From assembly GCA_965205535.1 (NCBI GenBank), contig CBDBHH010000005.1, forward strand, positions 3,224,001 through 3,288,000: a stretch of DNA of 64,000 nt. Direction: 5' to 3'. The number at the start of each line of letters is the position of its first letter. The stretch's first letter is position 1. The position numbers were made by a program, and so were the translations under genes. Shown here one piece after another: positions 51,276 through 59,724 of this stretch. The notes under the pieces were generated by a model. That model had not been told where the DNA came from. It saw nothing but the letters and a program-made list of their open reading frames with translations, and did not search any database. This DNA comes from UBA8079 sp965205535 (GTDB taxonomy: Bacteria; Pseudomonadota; Alphaproteobacteria; UBA6615).

Positions 51276-52388
51276 ATGAACTTCGGGCTTCGCACCAAGT
51301 ATGTCTTCACGCTCGTGGCGCTCGTGGCCGTTGTGACGATTGTTGTGTTGGGCGCGCAGCGGGCAACCATTGACCGTATCGTGCATGGTTTCGAGGTCGA
51401 GAATCTGAAACGCATCGATGCCGTCCTGACGGAGAATGCGCGCAAGCAGGCTGTTTCGACCGCTCGAATAACGGCGGACCGGCTGTTGGAGCCGCTTTTC
51501 GCCGAAGATATTTCGGGGGTTGGCAACATCATTCGTCCCCTTGCCGCGCGCGATGACGTGCGGGCCGTCAATGTTTACGGGCGCGACGAGACAGTCTTCC
51601 ACGACGGCACTCAGAAGCTGGCTCGTTTTGGCGACCAGGCGCCTCCGGGTGTCGTTGCGGCATTGCGTCAGCAGCAGCACGGTCTTGAAACCGATGCCTC
51701 TAACCTTCGCGTGATCGAACCCATCATCGAGGATGGTTATGTGTTCGGTGCCGTCGAGGTCGTTTTCAACGCGCAGTATATCGGTGCTGAAGTGACCGCA
51801 ATGCAGGCCGAGCTCTCGAAAGTGGCTGAAGAAGCGCTGCGCGAACTTGAGATGCTTCTCGCTCTGGTGTTGCTGGTCGCGCTGATTCTGGCGGGGATTG
51901 CCGCTGCATTCCTCGCGGGGCGGATGAGCCGTCCGGTCCGAGAGCTCGCCCGGGCAACAAAATCCATCGGTACCGGGGATTTCAGCGTTGAAATCGCGTC
52001 CAGGCGGTCTGACGAGCTGGGTGAACTGGCGCACGTATTCGACGATATGGCGAAGAATCTCCGCGATACGATGGTCTCGCGCTCACAGCTCGAATTAACC
52101 GTCGCGGAACAGACACGTGAACTACGCCAGACCCACGAAGCGCTGAAGGACCTCGAATCCAGGCGACGCAATGTGCTCGACGAGATCGGTGACGATTTGC
52201 GCGCGCCGATCAGTGATATCGAGAACGACATCACCATCGCTCTGCGAAACCAGGATTCGGCGCTTGAGTTGCGTCACTCCATGAGCCGGGTGCTGTTCCA
52301 GATTCGCGACGTGCGGCGGCTCGTCGATGATTTGCGCTTTGCCGCACGTTCCGGGCAACCCCGCAGGTCGGATCGGATGGCGGACTAG
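51276..52388 (+). CDS. HAMP-domain membrane protein resembling a histidine kinase without His or ATPase domain
   Basis: This 370-aa protein has a first membrane helix (YVFTLVALVAVVTIVVLG), a periplasmic sensor region (about 35-185) and a second helix (MLLALVLLVALILAGIAAAF). A HAMP domain (RMSRPVRELARATKSIGTGDF) and a coiled coil follow. The last ~75 residues look like a kinase dimerisation domain, but the H-box reads IGDDLRAPISD where a kinase has xxHELRTPLxx. The acceptor His is replaced by Asp. No ATPase domain follows before the stop. GGAGG lies 6 nt before ATG 51276. It is coupled to the PhnD-like gene and ends 53 nt before tRNA-Ser. Confidence 0.8.
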   Translation: MNFGLRTKYVFTLVALVAVVTIVVLGAQRATIDRIVHGFEVENLKRIDAVLTENARKQAVSTARITADRLLEPLFAEDISGVGNIIRPLAARDDVRAVNVYGRDETVFHDGTQKLARFGDQAPPGVVAALRQQQHGLETDASNLRVIEPIIEDGYVFGAVEVVFNAQYIGAEVTAMQAELSKVAEEALRELEMLLALVLLVALILAGIAAAFLAGRMSRPVRELARATKSIGTGDFSVEIASRRSDELGELAHVFDDMAKNLRDTMVSRSQLELTVAEQTRELRQTHEALKDLESRRRNVLDEIGDDLRAPISDIENDITIALRNQDSALELRHSMSRVLFQIRDVRRLVDDLRFAARSGQPRRSDRMAD

Positions 52389-52441
52389 AACGCAAGTTCG
52401 GCGTTCCAAACTGGGCTGGCGGGTGCTATCCGATTGCCGCC

Positions 52442-52531
52442 GGAGGGGTGGCCGAGTGGTTGAAGGCACCAGTCTTGAAAACTGGCAGGCGTGCAAGCGT
52501 CTCGTGGGTTCGAATCCCACCCCCTCCGCCA
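52442..52531 (+). tRNA. tRNA-Ser (anticodon UGA)
   Basis: The 90-nt sequence folds into a class II tRNA: acceptor GGAGGGG pairs with CCCCTCC, then G73 and an encoded CCA (52529-52531). The anticodon stem CCAGT/ACTGG closes the loop CTTGAAA with anticodon TGA at 52476-52478. A long variable arm and GGGTTCGAATCCC T-arm follow, as expected for serine tRNA. Confidence 0.97.
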
Positions 52532-52547
52532 GTCGTCTGAGGGTTCC

Positions 52548-54347
52548 CTAAACTCGGGATTCGCGTAGCGCCTCAAGGAATATCTCGCCGAGATCGGCAA
52601 GCTTCTTCGGCCCGACGCCATTCACCAGCGCCATACTTTCCAGGTCGTGTGGCTTCATCACGCACATGTCGTGCAACGAGGCGTCCGAGAAGATCACATA
52701 GGCGGGCACCTTGCGTTCGCGGGCGAGATCGCGGCGCAGTGCCTTAAGGCCGGCCAGAAGCTCGGCATCGGCATCATCGAGAGCGGCCTCGGCGGCGCGG
52801 GCCTTCTTTGAACCCTTGGCCTTGGTCTTCGGGATGTCCCGATATTCGTAGCTCTGCCCGCCCTGCAAGATCGCTTCGGCGCTTTCGGTCAGCTTGAGCC
52901 CGCCATAGCCCTCGACATCGATCGACAGATGGCCCGAGGCGACGACCTGGCGGATGAAGGCGGTCCAGAAATTCTTCGAATGGTCCTTCCCGGCCCCGTA
53001 GACCGGCAGTTCGTCATGACCGCGCGCGAGGATTTTCTCCGACGCGCTGCCGCGCAACACATCCACGATATGGGCGGCGCCAAAGACCTGGCCTGTACGC
53101 GCCACGGCGGTCAGCAGCATCTGCACCTCCTTCGTGCCGTCGATCAGGGTCGGCGGGTCGAGGCAGATGTCGCAATTGCCGCAGGCTTGCGTGTCTTCCC
53201 CGAAATAGGTGAGCAATGCGACCCGCCGGCAGCTTATGGCCTCGCCATATGCCAGGAGCGAGTCCAGGCGCTTATGCTCGCGGCGTTTGTGATCCTCGTT
53301 GCCCTCATCCTGGGCGATGAACTGGCGGCGCAGGCGGATGTCGTCGAGGCCGTAGAGCATGTGGACATCGGCGGACTTGCCGTCGCGCCCGGCGCGGCCG
53401 ATCTCCTGATAATAGGCCTCCATGCTGCCGGGCAGGTTCATGTGGAAGACGTAGCGGATATCCGGCTTGTCGATGCCCATCCCGAAGGCGATCGTCGCCA
53501 CCATGATGACAGCATCTTCGGCCATGAATGTTTCCTGGTTTTCCCGGCGAATCTCCTGGGACAGTCCGGCGTGATACGGCAGCGCCTTGTAGCCCTTCTC
53601 GCGCAGCAGGTTCGCGGTTTCATCGGTAAGTTTGCGTGACAGGCAGTAGACGATTCCCGCGCCGGCACGACGGGATTCCACAAAATCCAGAAGCTGCTTG
53701 TTCCGGTCGGTCTTAGGGGCGACGGCCAGCGTCAGATTGGGGCGATCGAAACCCCGCACGACGGTGTCGCCCTTCCCGCCGAAAAGCTTGGTGGCGATGT
53801 CCTGCCGGGTCGCGGTGTCGGCGGTGGCGGTAAATGCGCTGAGTGTGGCTCCGGGGAAATGCTCGCGCAGGCTGGAGAGCGCCTCATATTCCGGCCGGAA
53901 GCTGAAGCCCCATTTCGAGATGCAATGGGCCTCGTCCACGACGAACATTGCCGGATCGAGCTCGCGCAACGCCGTCAGCATTCGCTCGGTCATCAGCCGT
54001 TCGGGCGACAGATACAACAACTTGATCGAACCGTCCTGCACCCGCCGCCAGTCGGCCACATTGTCTTCGCGCGGCCTGTTGGAATGAATGCAGGCCGCCG
54101 CCACGCCGTTGGCGCGCAGACCCGCCACCTGATCATCCATCAGAGCGACCAGCGGTGAGACCACGACCGTCAACTGTTCGGCGATGATGGCGGGAATCTG
54201 ATAGCAGAGAGATTTTCCGGCGCCCGTGGGCATGATGGACAGAGTGTGGGTGCCCGCGAGCAGCCGATCGACGATCTCCTGCTGGCCGGGGCGGAAAGCG
54301 GGAAACCCGAAGACCGAATTCAGAATTTCTTCAGGTGCTGCGGTCAT
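52548..54347 (-). CDS. recQ: ATP-dependent DNA helicase RecQ
   Basis: RecQ is a 3'-5' helicase for recombination repair. The 599-aa protein has helicase motifs I (MPTGAGKSLCYQIPA), II (DEAHCISKWGFSFRPEY), V/VI (GMGIDKPDIRYVFHMNLP, QEIGRAGRDG). The zinc-binding RecQ-C region follows with four Cys (CRRVALLTYFGED, CGNCDICLDPP), then a winged helix and a C-terminal HRDC domain (LFDALKALRRDLA-type, here LLAGLKALRRDLARE). Length and domain order are those of bacterial RecQ. Confidence 0.96.
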   Translation of the reverse strand: MTAAPEEILNSVFGFPAFRPGQQEIVDRLLAGTHTLSIMPTGAGKSLCYQIPAIIAEQLTVVVSPLVALMDDQVAGLRANGVAAACIHSNRPREDNVADWRRVQDGSIKLLYLSPERLMTERMLTALRELDPAMFVVDEAHCISKWGFSFRPEYEALSSLREHFPGATLSAFTATADTATRQDIATKLFGGKGDTVVRGFDRPNLTLAVAPKTDRNKQLLDFVESRRAGAGIVYCLSRKLTDETANLLREKGYKALPYHAGLSQEIRRENQETFMAEDAVIMVATIAFGMGIDKPDIRYVFHMNLPGSMEAYYQEIGRAGRDGKSADVHMLYGLDDIRLRRQFIAQDEGNEDHKRREHKRLDSLLAYGEAISCRRVALLTYFGEDTQACGNCDICLDPPTLIDGTKEVQMLLTAVARTGQVFGAAHIVDVLRGSASEKILARGHDELPVYGAGKDHSKNFWTAFIRQVVASGHLSIDVEGYGGLKLTESAEAILQGGQSYEYRDIPKTKAKGSKKARAAEAALDDADAELLAGLKALRRDLARERKVPAYVIFSDASLHDMCVMKPHDLESMALVNGVGPKKLADLGEIFLEALRESRV

Positions 54348-54526
54348 ATCGCCTTGTTCGTCGGGGCAGGATTGAGAATTGGTGCAATGCCGTAGGCGAA
54401 CCTACAGGATCATCCGAGGTGGCGTCAGGCGAAAGCGCAAACCTCTGCCGTATTCACTGTCGGTTACGGCAGATAGTATGGGTCTCCACCGCTTACCGAT
54501 TTTACGTATTCCATTGGAGCGCCCGC

Positions 54527-55246
54527 ATGGCCGAACAGATCTATCTCACCAGTGACGGCAACCAGATGGAATGCCTCGTGGCCGTGCCGGACGGGCCGGG
54601 TCCGCATCCGGCCCTCGTGATCGCGCCCCATTTGCCGGCCGACCTCGGCCTTAAGGACGAATCCTTCACCCACGGGGTGGTCGACCGATACGCCGTCGCC
54701 GGATATCTGTCGATCGTGCCCCAGGTGTTCCACCGGCAGCCGGCGGATCGACCGCGCGGCGAGAAACGCGCCTATATGGACGACAACGAGGTGATGGATG
54801 ATCTCACCGTTGCCCGTGACTATCTGTCCGACAGGGATGACGTGGCGAGTGATCGCATGGGTGTCCTCGGGCATTGCACGGGTGGCCGGATGGCGATTCT
54901 GGCCGCATCGCGGGATGGTCATTATAAGGCCGCCATCGATTTTTGGGGCGGCGGCGTCAACGCGCCGTGGGGAGATGGCATGCCCGCGCCGCTGGCGAAT
55001 GTGGGCGACATTCAATGCCCGATTGCCGGCTTCTTCGGCAATGAAGATGCGAGCCCATCGCCGGACGATGTGGACGAACTGGAGAACGGTCTAGAAAAGA
55101 ACGGCAAGCATTTCGAGTTCCATCGCTATGACGGTGCCGGCCACGCATTTCAGAATTTCGCAAACCCGGAACGCTATCGCGAGGCCATTTCGGAGGATGC
55201 CTGGGGTAAGGCAATAGCCTTCCTAGACCAGCATCTGAGGCCGTAG
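54527..55246 (+). CDS. Dienelactone hydrolase family protein
   Basis: This is an alpha/beta hydrolase of the dienelactone hydrolase group (carboxymethylenebutenolidase). The 239-aa protein has the catalytic Cys in VLGHCTGGRMAIL near residue 120, Asp in the NEDASPSPDD region and His in YDGAGHAFQNF. ATG 54527 with TTGGAGC upstream is used; the frame extends further 5' but overlaps recQ. Such enzymes open lactones in chlorocatechol-type degradation. A neighbouring hydrolase follows 25 nt downstream. Confidence 0.88.
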   Translation: MAEQIYLTSDGNQMECLVAVPDGPGPHPALVIAPHLPADLGLKDESFTHGVVDRYAVAGYLSIVPQVFHRQPADRPRGEKRAYMDDNEVMDDLTVARDYLSDRDDVASDRMGVLGHCTGGRMAILAASRDGHYKAAIDFWGGGVNAPWGDGMPAPLANVGDIQCPIAGFFGNEDASPSPDDVDELENGLEKNGKHFEFHRYDGAGHAFQNFANPERYREAISEDAWGKAIAFLDQHLRP

Positions 55247-55271
55247 AGGCAATAGGCAGGATTATCGAAAC

Positions 55272-56171
55272 ATGACCGACCCCAGCACAGATCGCGACGG
55301 CGATACCGAGACATTTGGTAACGTCACCGTCACCCATCGCTTCAAGACGGTGGACGGACCCGACGGCCCGGTCCTCTGGCACTATGTGGAGGCCGGCCCG
55401 CAGGATGCCGAAGCCATTGTGCTCGTTCATGGCAACGGCGAGTCCTGGTATTCCTGGCACCATCAGATAGAGGCGTTCGGTAGCCGCTACAGGATCGTCG
55501 CCTTCGACATGAAAGGCTATGGCCAGTCTGACAAGAGCGACGGCAACTATCACTGGGAGCATGTCTCGGAGGAAGCCCTCGCGCTTCTCGATGCACTCGA
55601 TCTCCGGACCTTCAACGTCGCCGCCCATGACCGTGGCGCGGTACTCATGGACTATCTGGCCGGGAACCATCCGGAACGGATACGCCGCTATTTGCGGATG
55701 GCCCAGCTCGTTCACATCTGGGAGCCCGACGGGTCACCCCAGGCTCAGTGGTTCGCGGACCCGGTCAAGGGGCCGGAGATATTCCGGGATTTCTTCGAGC
55801 AGCGCATGGCCAAGATGTTGAAGAAGCCCTTGTCCGACGCACACCGTGACCGGATTGTCCGGGAGCAGTCGTTCCCCGGCATACCCGAGGCCGTGCCGCG
55901 CTACTTCCGGGCCTCCAGCTTCGAAGAACAACTCGCCGACCGGGTCGAGCGCCTCTTGCGAAAGATGAATTTTCCCGTCCTGCTTCTCTATGGGACCGAG
56001 GATAAGGGCCAGCCCATGCACTATTACAACGATCCCGACAGCCCGGCGGCGGACCAGTTCCCCAACGCCCGGCTGGAGTGGATCGAGGGTGGCGGACATT
56101 TCACGACGGTCGACAACCCGGAAGAGATCACCCGGAACCTGGGCGACCTGCTTTCGGAACCACTCGGTTGA
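55272..56171 (+). CDS. Alpha/beta hydrolase, haloalkane dehalogenase/epoxide hydrolase-like
   Basis: This 299-aa alpha/beta hydrolase has the oxyanion HGNGESWYSWHHQ, an Asp nucleophile in NVAAHDRGAVLMDYL (HDRGA, as in epoxide hydrolases and haloalkane dehalogenases) and a C-terminal catalytic His in EGGGHFTTVDNPEE. Halide-binding residues cannot be judged by eye, so dehalogenase and epoxide hydrolase remain open. It follows the dienelactone hydrolase on the same strand, probably in one operon. Confidence 0.85.
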   Translation: MTDPSTDRDGDTETFGNVTVTHRFKTVDGPDGPVLWHYVEAGPQDAEAIVLVHGNGESWYSWHHQIEAFGSRYRIVAFDMKGYGQSDKSDGNYHWEHVSEEALALLDALDLRTFNVAAHDRGAVLMDYLAGNHPERIRRYLRMAQLVHIWEPDGSPQAQWFADPVKGPEIFRDFFEQRMAKMLKKPLSDAHRDRIVREQSFPGIPEAVPRYFRASSFEEQLADRVERLLRKMNFPVLLLYGTEDKGQPMHYYNDPDSPAADQFPNARLEWIEGGGHFTTVDNPEEITRNLGDLLSEPLG

Positions 56172-56182
56172 CGGACGGGTTG

Positions 56183-56202
56183 GCGGCGAGAAATTTCGCC
56201 GC
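56183..56202. terminator. Possible bidirectional hairpin between convergent genes
   Basis: GCGGCGA and TCGCCGC form a 7-bp stem with a GAAATT loop in the 33-nt gap between two convergent genes. There is no proper T-run on either strand, so the termination role is uncertain. Confidence 0.4.
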
Positions 56203-56204
56203 GG

Positions 56205-57107
56205 TCATCGGCCTGAGGGCTGCGGCACGTGGCGGGGTTCCCGGCCTCTATCCCATTGCCACAGCGTATCGTCGCGCGTGAGGGCAATCGTCGTCCGCGA
56301 TCCCGCCGCAACCGCCACGACATCCTCCATAATCGGCATCGGTTCGGTGTCATAGCCCCTGCCCCAGGCGAACAACGTACCGTTGGGGCGGATGGCCAGA
56401 GAATGGGACGAGCCCGTCGCAATGGCCTCGGCGCCGGACATAATTCGGCTCCATCGGATAGCCTTGTCGCCGAGGCCGTGTTTGCCGACAGGGCCGTAGA
56501 TATTACCGCCAGTGCCGACGACATCCCCGTTCGTGAAGAGCAGGATGGCGTGTCCTGTATGGGCCGTGATGCGGACAGCACCGGATGCCGTTTTCACAAA
56601 CCGGTCCGTGGTCTCCAGCCGGCCATCGCCATATTGCCCGCGATGGGCGCGGCCTTTGACGAACAGGTCTCCCGACCGGGTGATGTAGTAGTTCGCACCG
56701 TCGCCCACGGCGGCGTCCGCGACATCGGATGCCACGCGTTCCTTGGTGTCACCCGATACCCACCAGAGATCGCCGGCGTTCGTGATGGCAAGTACGCCGC
56801 TGTCGCCGGCTGCAAAATTGACGATTCCGGTCATGAGAACGGTCTGTCGTTTGAGGTTTGTACTTAAACGAACGAGGTCCGCCTCATTGGTGAGGACATA
56901 GTAGCTGTCACGCCCGACACCAACCTGCCGGGCCGAGATCGCAACCGGTACCGGCGGGCTATCCCCCTTCCACGCGTAGACTTTGCCCGCCACGATCGCC
57001 ATCTGACGATCGTAGTAGGCCGCGAGCATCGGGGATGAGCTGTCGGAGGTCGCGGGACTGGCCGCCAGCAGGATGAGCAGGAAAACGCCGAGCGCGTGAA
57101 TTCTCAT
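56205..57107 (-). CDS. Secreted RCC1-repeat (beta-propeller) protein
   Basis: This 300-aa protein has a signal peptide (LGVFLLILLAASPATS). A chain of about 50-residue repeats similar to RCC1/regulator-of-chromosome-condensation blades follows, best seen in ATGSSHSLAIRPNGTLFAWG, with weaker copies such as VAAGSRTTIALTRDDTLWQW and ITAHTGHAILLFTNGDVVGT. It should fold as a periplasmic or exported beta-propeller, probably for protein binding. No enzyme function is visible. ATG 57107 is used, since it directly precedes the signal peptide. Confidence 0.75.
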   Translation of the reverse strand: MRIHALGVFLLILLAASPATSDSSSPMLAAYYDRQMAIVAGKVYAWKGDSPPVPVAISARQVGVGRDSYYVLTNEADLVRLSTNLKRQTVLMTGIVNFAAGDSGVLAITNAGDLWWVSGDTKERVASDVADAAVGDGANYYITRSGDLFVKGRAHRGQYGDGRLETTDRFVKTASGAVRITAHTGHAILLFTNGDVVGTGGNIYGPVGKHGLGDKAIRWSRIMSGAEAIATGSSHSLAIRPNGTLFAWGRGYDTEPMPIMEDVVAVAAGSRTTIALTRDDTLWQWDRGREPRHVPQPSGR

Positions 57108-57134
57108 GTCACCAGCTCTTTTGCCTATCAATGG

Positions 57135-58298
57135 TTATGCGATCCCCGCCGGATCCAGCCCGAAGATCTCCGCCGCCCAGTCGGACATGACGTCGCCGAT
57201 CAGTTGCCGGTTGTCGATCTGGCAATGTTCCGCCCCGCCCTCGTCCAGCCGGAAGACCTTGAGCTTGCGGTTCGGGCTGTTGACAGCCGCCTCGATGGTT
57301 TTCTCCGCCATCCACAGCGGCACCTGGCGGTCGTTCTCACCATGGGCGACGAGCAGCGGACAGGTGATCTTGTCGGCGACCCCTTCGAGGGTCATCTGGC
57401 GGGCGACGGCGAGCGCGTCTTCAGGCGTTTTCTGGCCCATCACCCACATGCCGTGGCTCACCATGTCGGGGACCGACGGTGCCGTCTCTATCTTGGCGTA
57501 GGCGCGTTCGAAGTAGACGCTGAAATCCCAGAGCGCCCCCCAGGCGATACAGCATTTCAGGCGTTTCTCGAAAGCGGCCGCGCGGGGCGCGTAGTATCCG
57601 CCCAGACTGTTGCCGGACAGCCCGATGCGTTCGGCATCCACGTCGTTTCGGGCCTCCACATAATCCACCAGCTTGGCCACATAATGCTCGGTCTCGTGGC
57701 CGGCGGTCAGGCCGTGCAGGCGCAGCGCGCCGCCGGCGCCGGGCTGGTCGACGATGAGCATATGCATGCCGCGGCGCTGATATTCCGCACTGATAACCGG
57801 GTGGTGCAGCTCCTTCAGGGAATCAAAGCCCTGGATGTGGATCATGCAGGGTGCCGGGCCGTCGACGGGGGCCTTCACGAACATGCACGGCATGAGCCCG
57901 TCCTCGAACGGGATGTCGACATACTCGACCGGTTCGCGGCCGACCTCGCGGGCCTTGCGGAAGGTGTCGATGCCGCGCTGATAGGCCATGAGTTCGCGCG
58001 GGTCGGAATGATGCAGAAACCGCTCGGCACGCAGATGGTAGAGCCCGCCGCGATGATACTTGCGCGACGCGGTCAACGGGTGTCCCTCCGCCATGTCGGT
58101 GTCGCCCAGGCGTTCCAGGCGTTCGGCCAGGCGTGTGAACGCCTCGTACCATGCCTCGTTGGCCGTGGCCTGATCGCCGCCGGCCAGGTGCTTGACCGAC
58201 CGCAGCACCTCTTCGGCCTCGCTGACGGTGCCCACCTCGTCGAACAGGGTCGCCGCCGTCAGGCTCCAGGCATAGTTATCCGGAAAATATTCGAACAT
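57135..58298 (-). CDS. Alpha/beta hydrolase similar to dihydropseudooxynicotine hydrolase
   Basis: This 387-aa protein has an N-terminal helical cap (1-130) and a C-terminal alpha/beta hydrolase domain. The nucleophile elbow is IGLSGNSLGGYYAPR (GNSxGG) and the acid/His region is LVAHGENDRQVP...AEHCQ. The layout resembles 2,6-dihydropseudooxynicotine hydrolase, a C-C bond hydrolase of nicotine degradation, and FrsA-type enzymes. The exact substrate is unknown. It is followed 18 nt upstream in the transcript by the tandem-VOC gene, suggesting one operon. Confidence 0.8.
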   Translation of the reverse strand: MFEYFPDNYAWSLTAATLFDEVGTVSEAEEVLRSVKHLAGGDQATANEAWYEAFTRLAERLERLGDTDMAEGHPLTASRKYHRGGLYHLRAERFLHHSDPRELMAYQRGIDTFRKAREVGREPVEYVDIPFEDGLMPCMFVKAPVDGPAPCMIHIQGFDSLKELHHPVISAEYQRRGMHMLIVDQPGAGGALRLHGLTAGHETEHYVAKLVDYVEARNDVDAERIGLSGNSLGGYYAPRAAAFEKRLKCCIAWGALWDFSVYFERAYAKIETAPSVPDMVSHGMWVMGQKTPEDALAVARQMTLEGVADKITCPLLVAHGENDRQVPLWMAEKTIEAAVNSPNRKLKVFRLDEGGAEHCQIDNRQLIGDVMSDWAAEIFGLDPAGIA

Positions 58299-58316
58299 GG
58301 GGAGCTCCTATAATTT

Positions 58317-59579
58317 TTATGCCACGTCGTTGACCAGGCCCTCGGCTTCAAGATGGCCGTTGGCGAGAAGTTCGTCGCGCGCGCGGGCCTTCCAGTCTGC
58401 GCGCATCATGAAGCCTGGCGTCTCGCGGCAATGGTCTTCGGCCCAACCGATTAACGCCTCATCGTTCAGGGACAAGTCCAGCGGCGCACCATGCGGCGCG
58501 GGCACGTACCAGACAGACTCCACTGCGAGCTCGACGATGTTGCCTTCCGGGTCGGGAAAGTAAATCGAGAAGGAATTTCCGTGGCAGGTTTTGCGCAGGG
58601 GGCCGACGTCGGCATGGGCTTCAAGTTCGCGTTCCATACGACGTAGTTCATCGAGGGTTTTGATCCGCAAGCTGAGCTGATTGACGCTGGTCGGCGCGTC
58701 GAGGTCGCGGCCCGACACGAGAATAACCTGATGATGTTCACACGGGTCGCGGCTGAGATAGGTGTATTCGCGTTCGGGCTCAGACCCGATCGGCGGCATG
58801 ACACCGCGGTCGGTGACTGCATAACCCAGGACCTTGTCGTAAAAGGTGACCATCGCGTCCATATTGTCGACCTTGAACCCGCAATGCGCCTGCGCGATCC
58901 GGGGCGGCGGTGCGGTGTTCGTCCTTGCCTGGAGCAGAACTCTTCCCGGTTCGTCGGGCCGTTCAAAGTCGGGGTTTTCATTGCCGGTTTCCGGCCCTTC
59001 TTCGGTCAGCCGGCCCTCGGCAGAGAATGTGGTGGTTTTTCCCGCGCGCCAGTCGTCCCGGGTCATAAAACCGGGTGACCCCTGGCAACGTGCGAGGGTC
59101 TGCGACCGGATGTCCGCGTCCGATAGGGATAGATCGAGAGGCCAGGCCGCCGGTTGCGGCACGTAGTGGCCGGTTTCGACGGATACGGCACACCGGTTTT
59201 CTTCCGGATCTCGGAAATACAATGTCCAGCTGATGCCGTGGTCAATGGCGACAATATCGGTGACTTGCTCTTCACCAGCCAGAAGACCCTTTACCTGGCG
59301 CAACGCGTCGATGTCCGGCGCCTTGAACCCCGTCTCGCCGACGGTCGGTGCAAAGGTCGACGGTCGACCCGCTGCCAGCACGAACTGGTGGTGTTCGCGT
59401 GGTCGCCGGGTCATGAAAATGATCCGGTCCCTGTCGCCGCGGATGAGGCCATGGTCGCTGACGCAGAAACCGAGAACGCGCGTGTAGAAATCTTCCAGCT
59501 TGTCAGCATCGTCACAATTCACGCCGAAATGGCTGAACATCACGGCAGGCGGGCGTGTTTGAATCTCTTGTTCGCTCAT
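58317..59579 (-). CDS. Tandem VOC-fold protein, extradiol-dioxygenase/glyoxalase-like
   Basis: This 420-aa protein contains two vicinal-oxygen-chelate units in tandem (about 10-165 and 225-400). Each has a LDLSLxDxxI...CxxxPGFMxRxDW segment after it. In the second unit the metal set His (AHCGFKV), His (HGNSFSIYF) and Glu (GNIVELAVE) is complete. In the first unit both His are present (SHFGVN, HGISWTLYF) but the Glu position reads NRCAVSV, so that site appears dead. The pattern is that of type I extradiol dioxygenases and glyoxalases. GGGGAG precedes ATG 59579. It is transcribed ahead of the C-C hydrolase-like gene, the classical meta-cleavage order. Confidence 0.82.
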   Translation of the reverse strand: MSEQEIQTRPPAVMFSHFGVNCDDADKLEDFYTRVLGFCVSDHGLIRGDRDRIIFMTRRPREHHQFVLAAGRPSTFAPTVGETGFKAPDIDALRQVKGLLAGEEQVTDIVAIDHGISWTLYFRDPEENRCAVSVETGHYVPQPAAWPLDLSLSDADIRSQTLARCQGSPGFMTRDDWRAGKTTTFSAEGRLTEEGPETGNENPDFERPDEPGRVLLQARTNTAPPPRIAQAHCGFKVDNMDAMVTFYDKVLGYAVTDRGVMPPIGSEPEREYTYLSRDPCEHHQVILVSGRDLDAPTSVNQLSLRIKTLDELRRMERELEAHADVGPLRKTCHGNSFSIYFPDPEGNIVELAVESVWYVPAPHGAPLDLSLNDEALIGWAEDHCRETPGFMMRADWKARARDELLANGHLEAEGLVNDVA

Positions 59580-59671
59580 CCTGGCTCTCCCCGGTTTCCG
59601 ATGTGGATTGTGCCGGGTTTTGCACGATTGTCCACGCGATTTGATGGACAAACACGCTACCGGAATCAGAA

Positions 59672-59693
59672 AGGGCGGCCCGAAGACCGCCCT
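59672..59693 (-). terminator. Likely terminator of the AsmA-like gene
   Basis: On the minus strand AGGGCGG, a TCTTCGGG-type loop and CCGCCCT form a stem followed by TTTCTGATT. It lies about 30 nt after the stop of the AsmA-like gene. The T-run is short. Confidence 0.55.
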
Positions 59694-59724
59694 CACCTGG
59701 ACTAGTTGTATTGGTTATCGGCGC

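Noticed and set aside
52442..52600. tRNA-Ser as attachment site of an integrated element
   Set aside because: No integrase and no second copy of the tRNA 3' end was noticed within the window.
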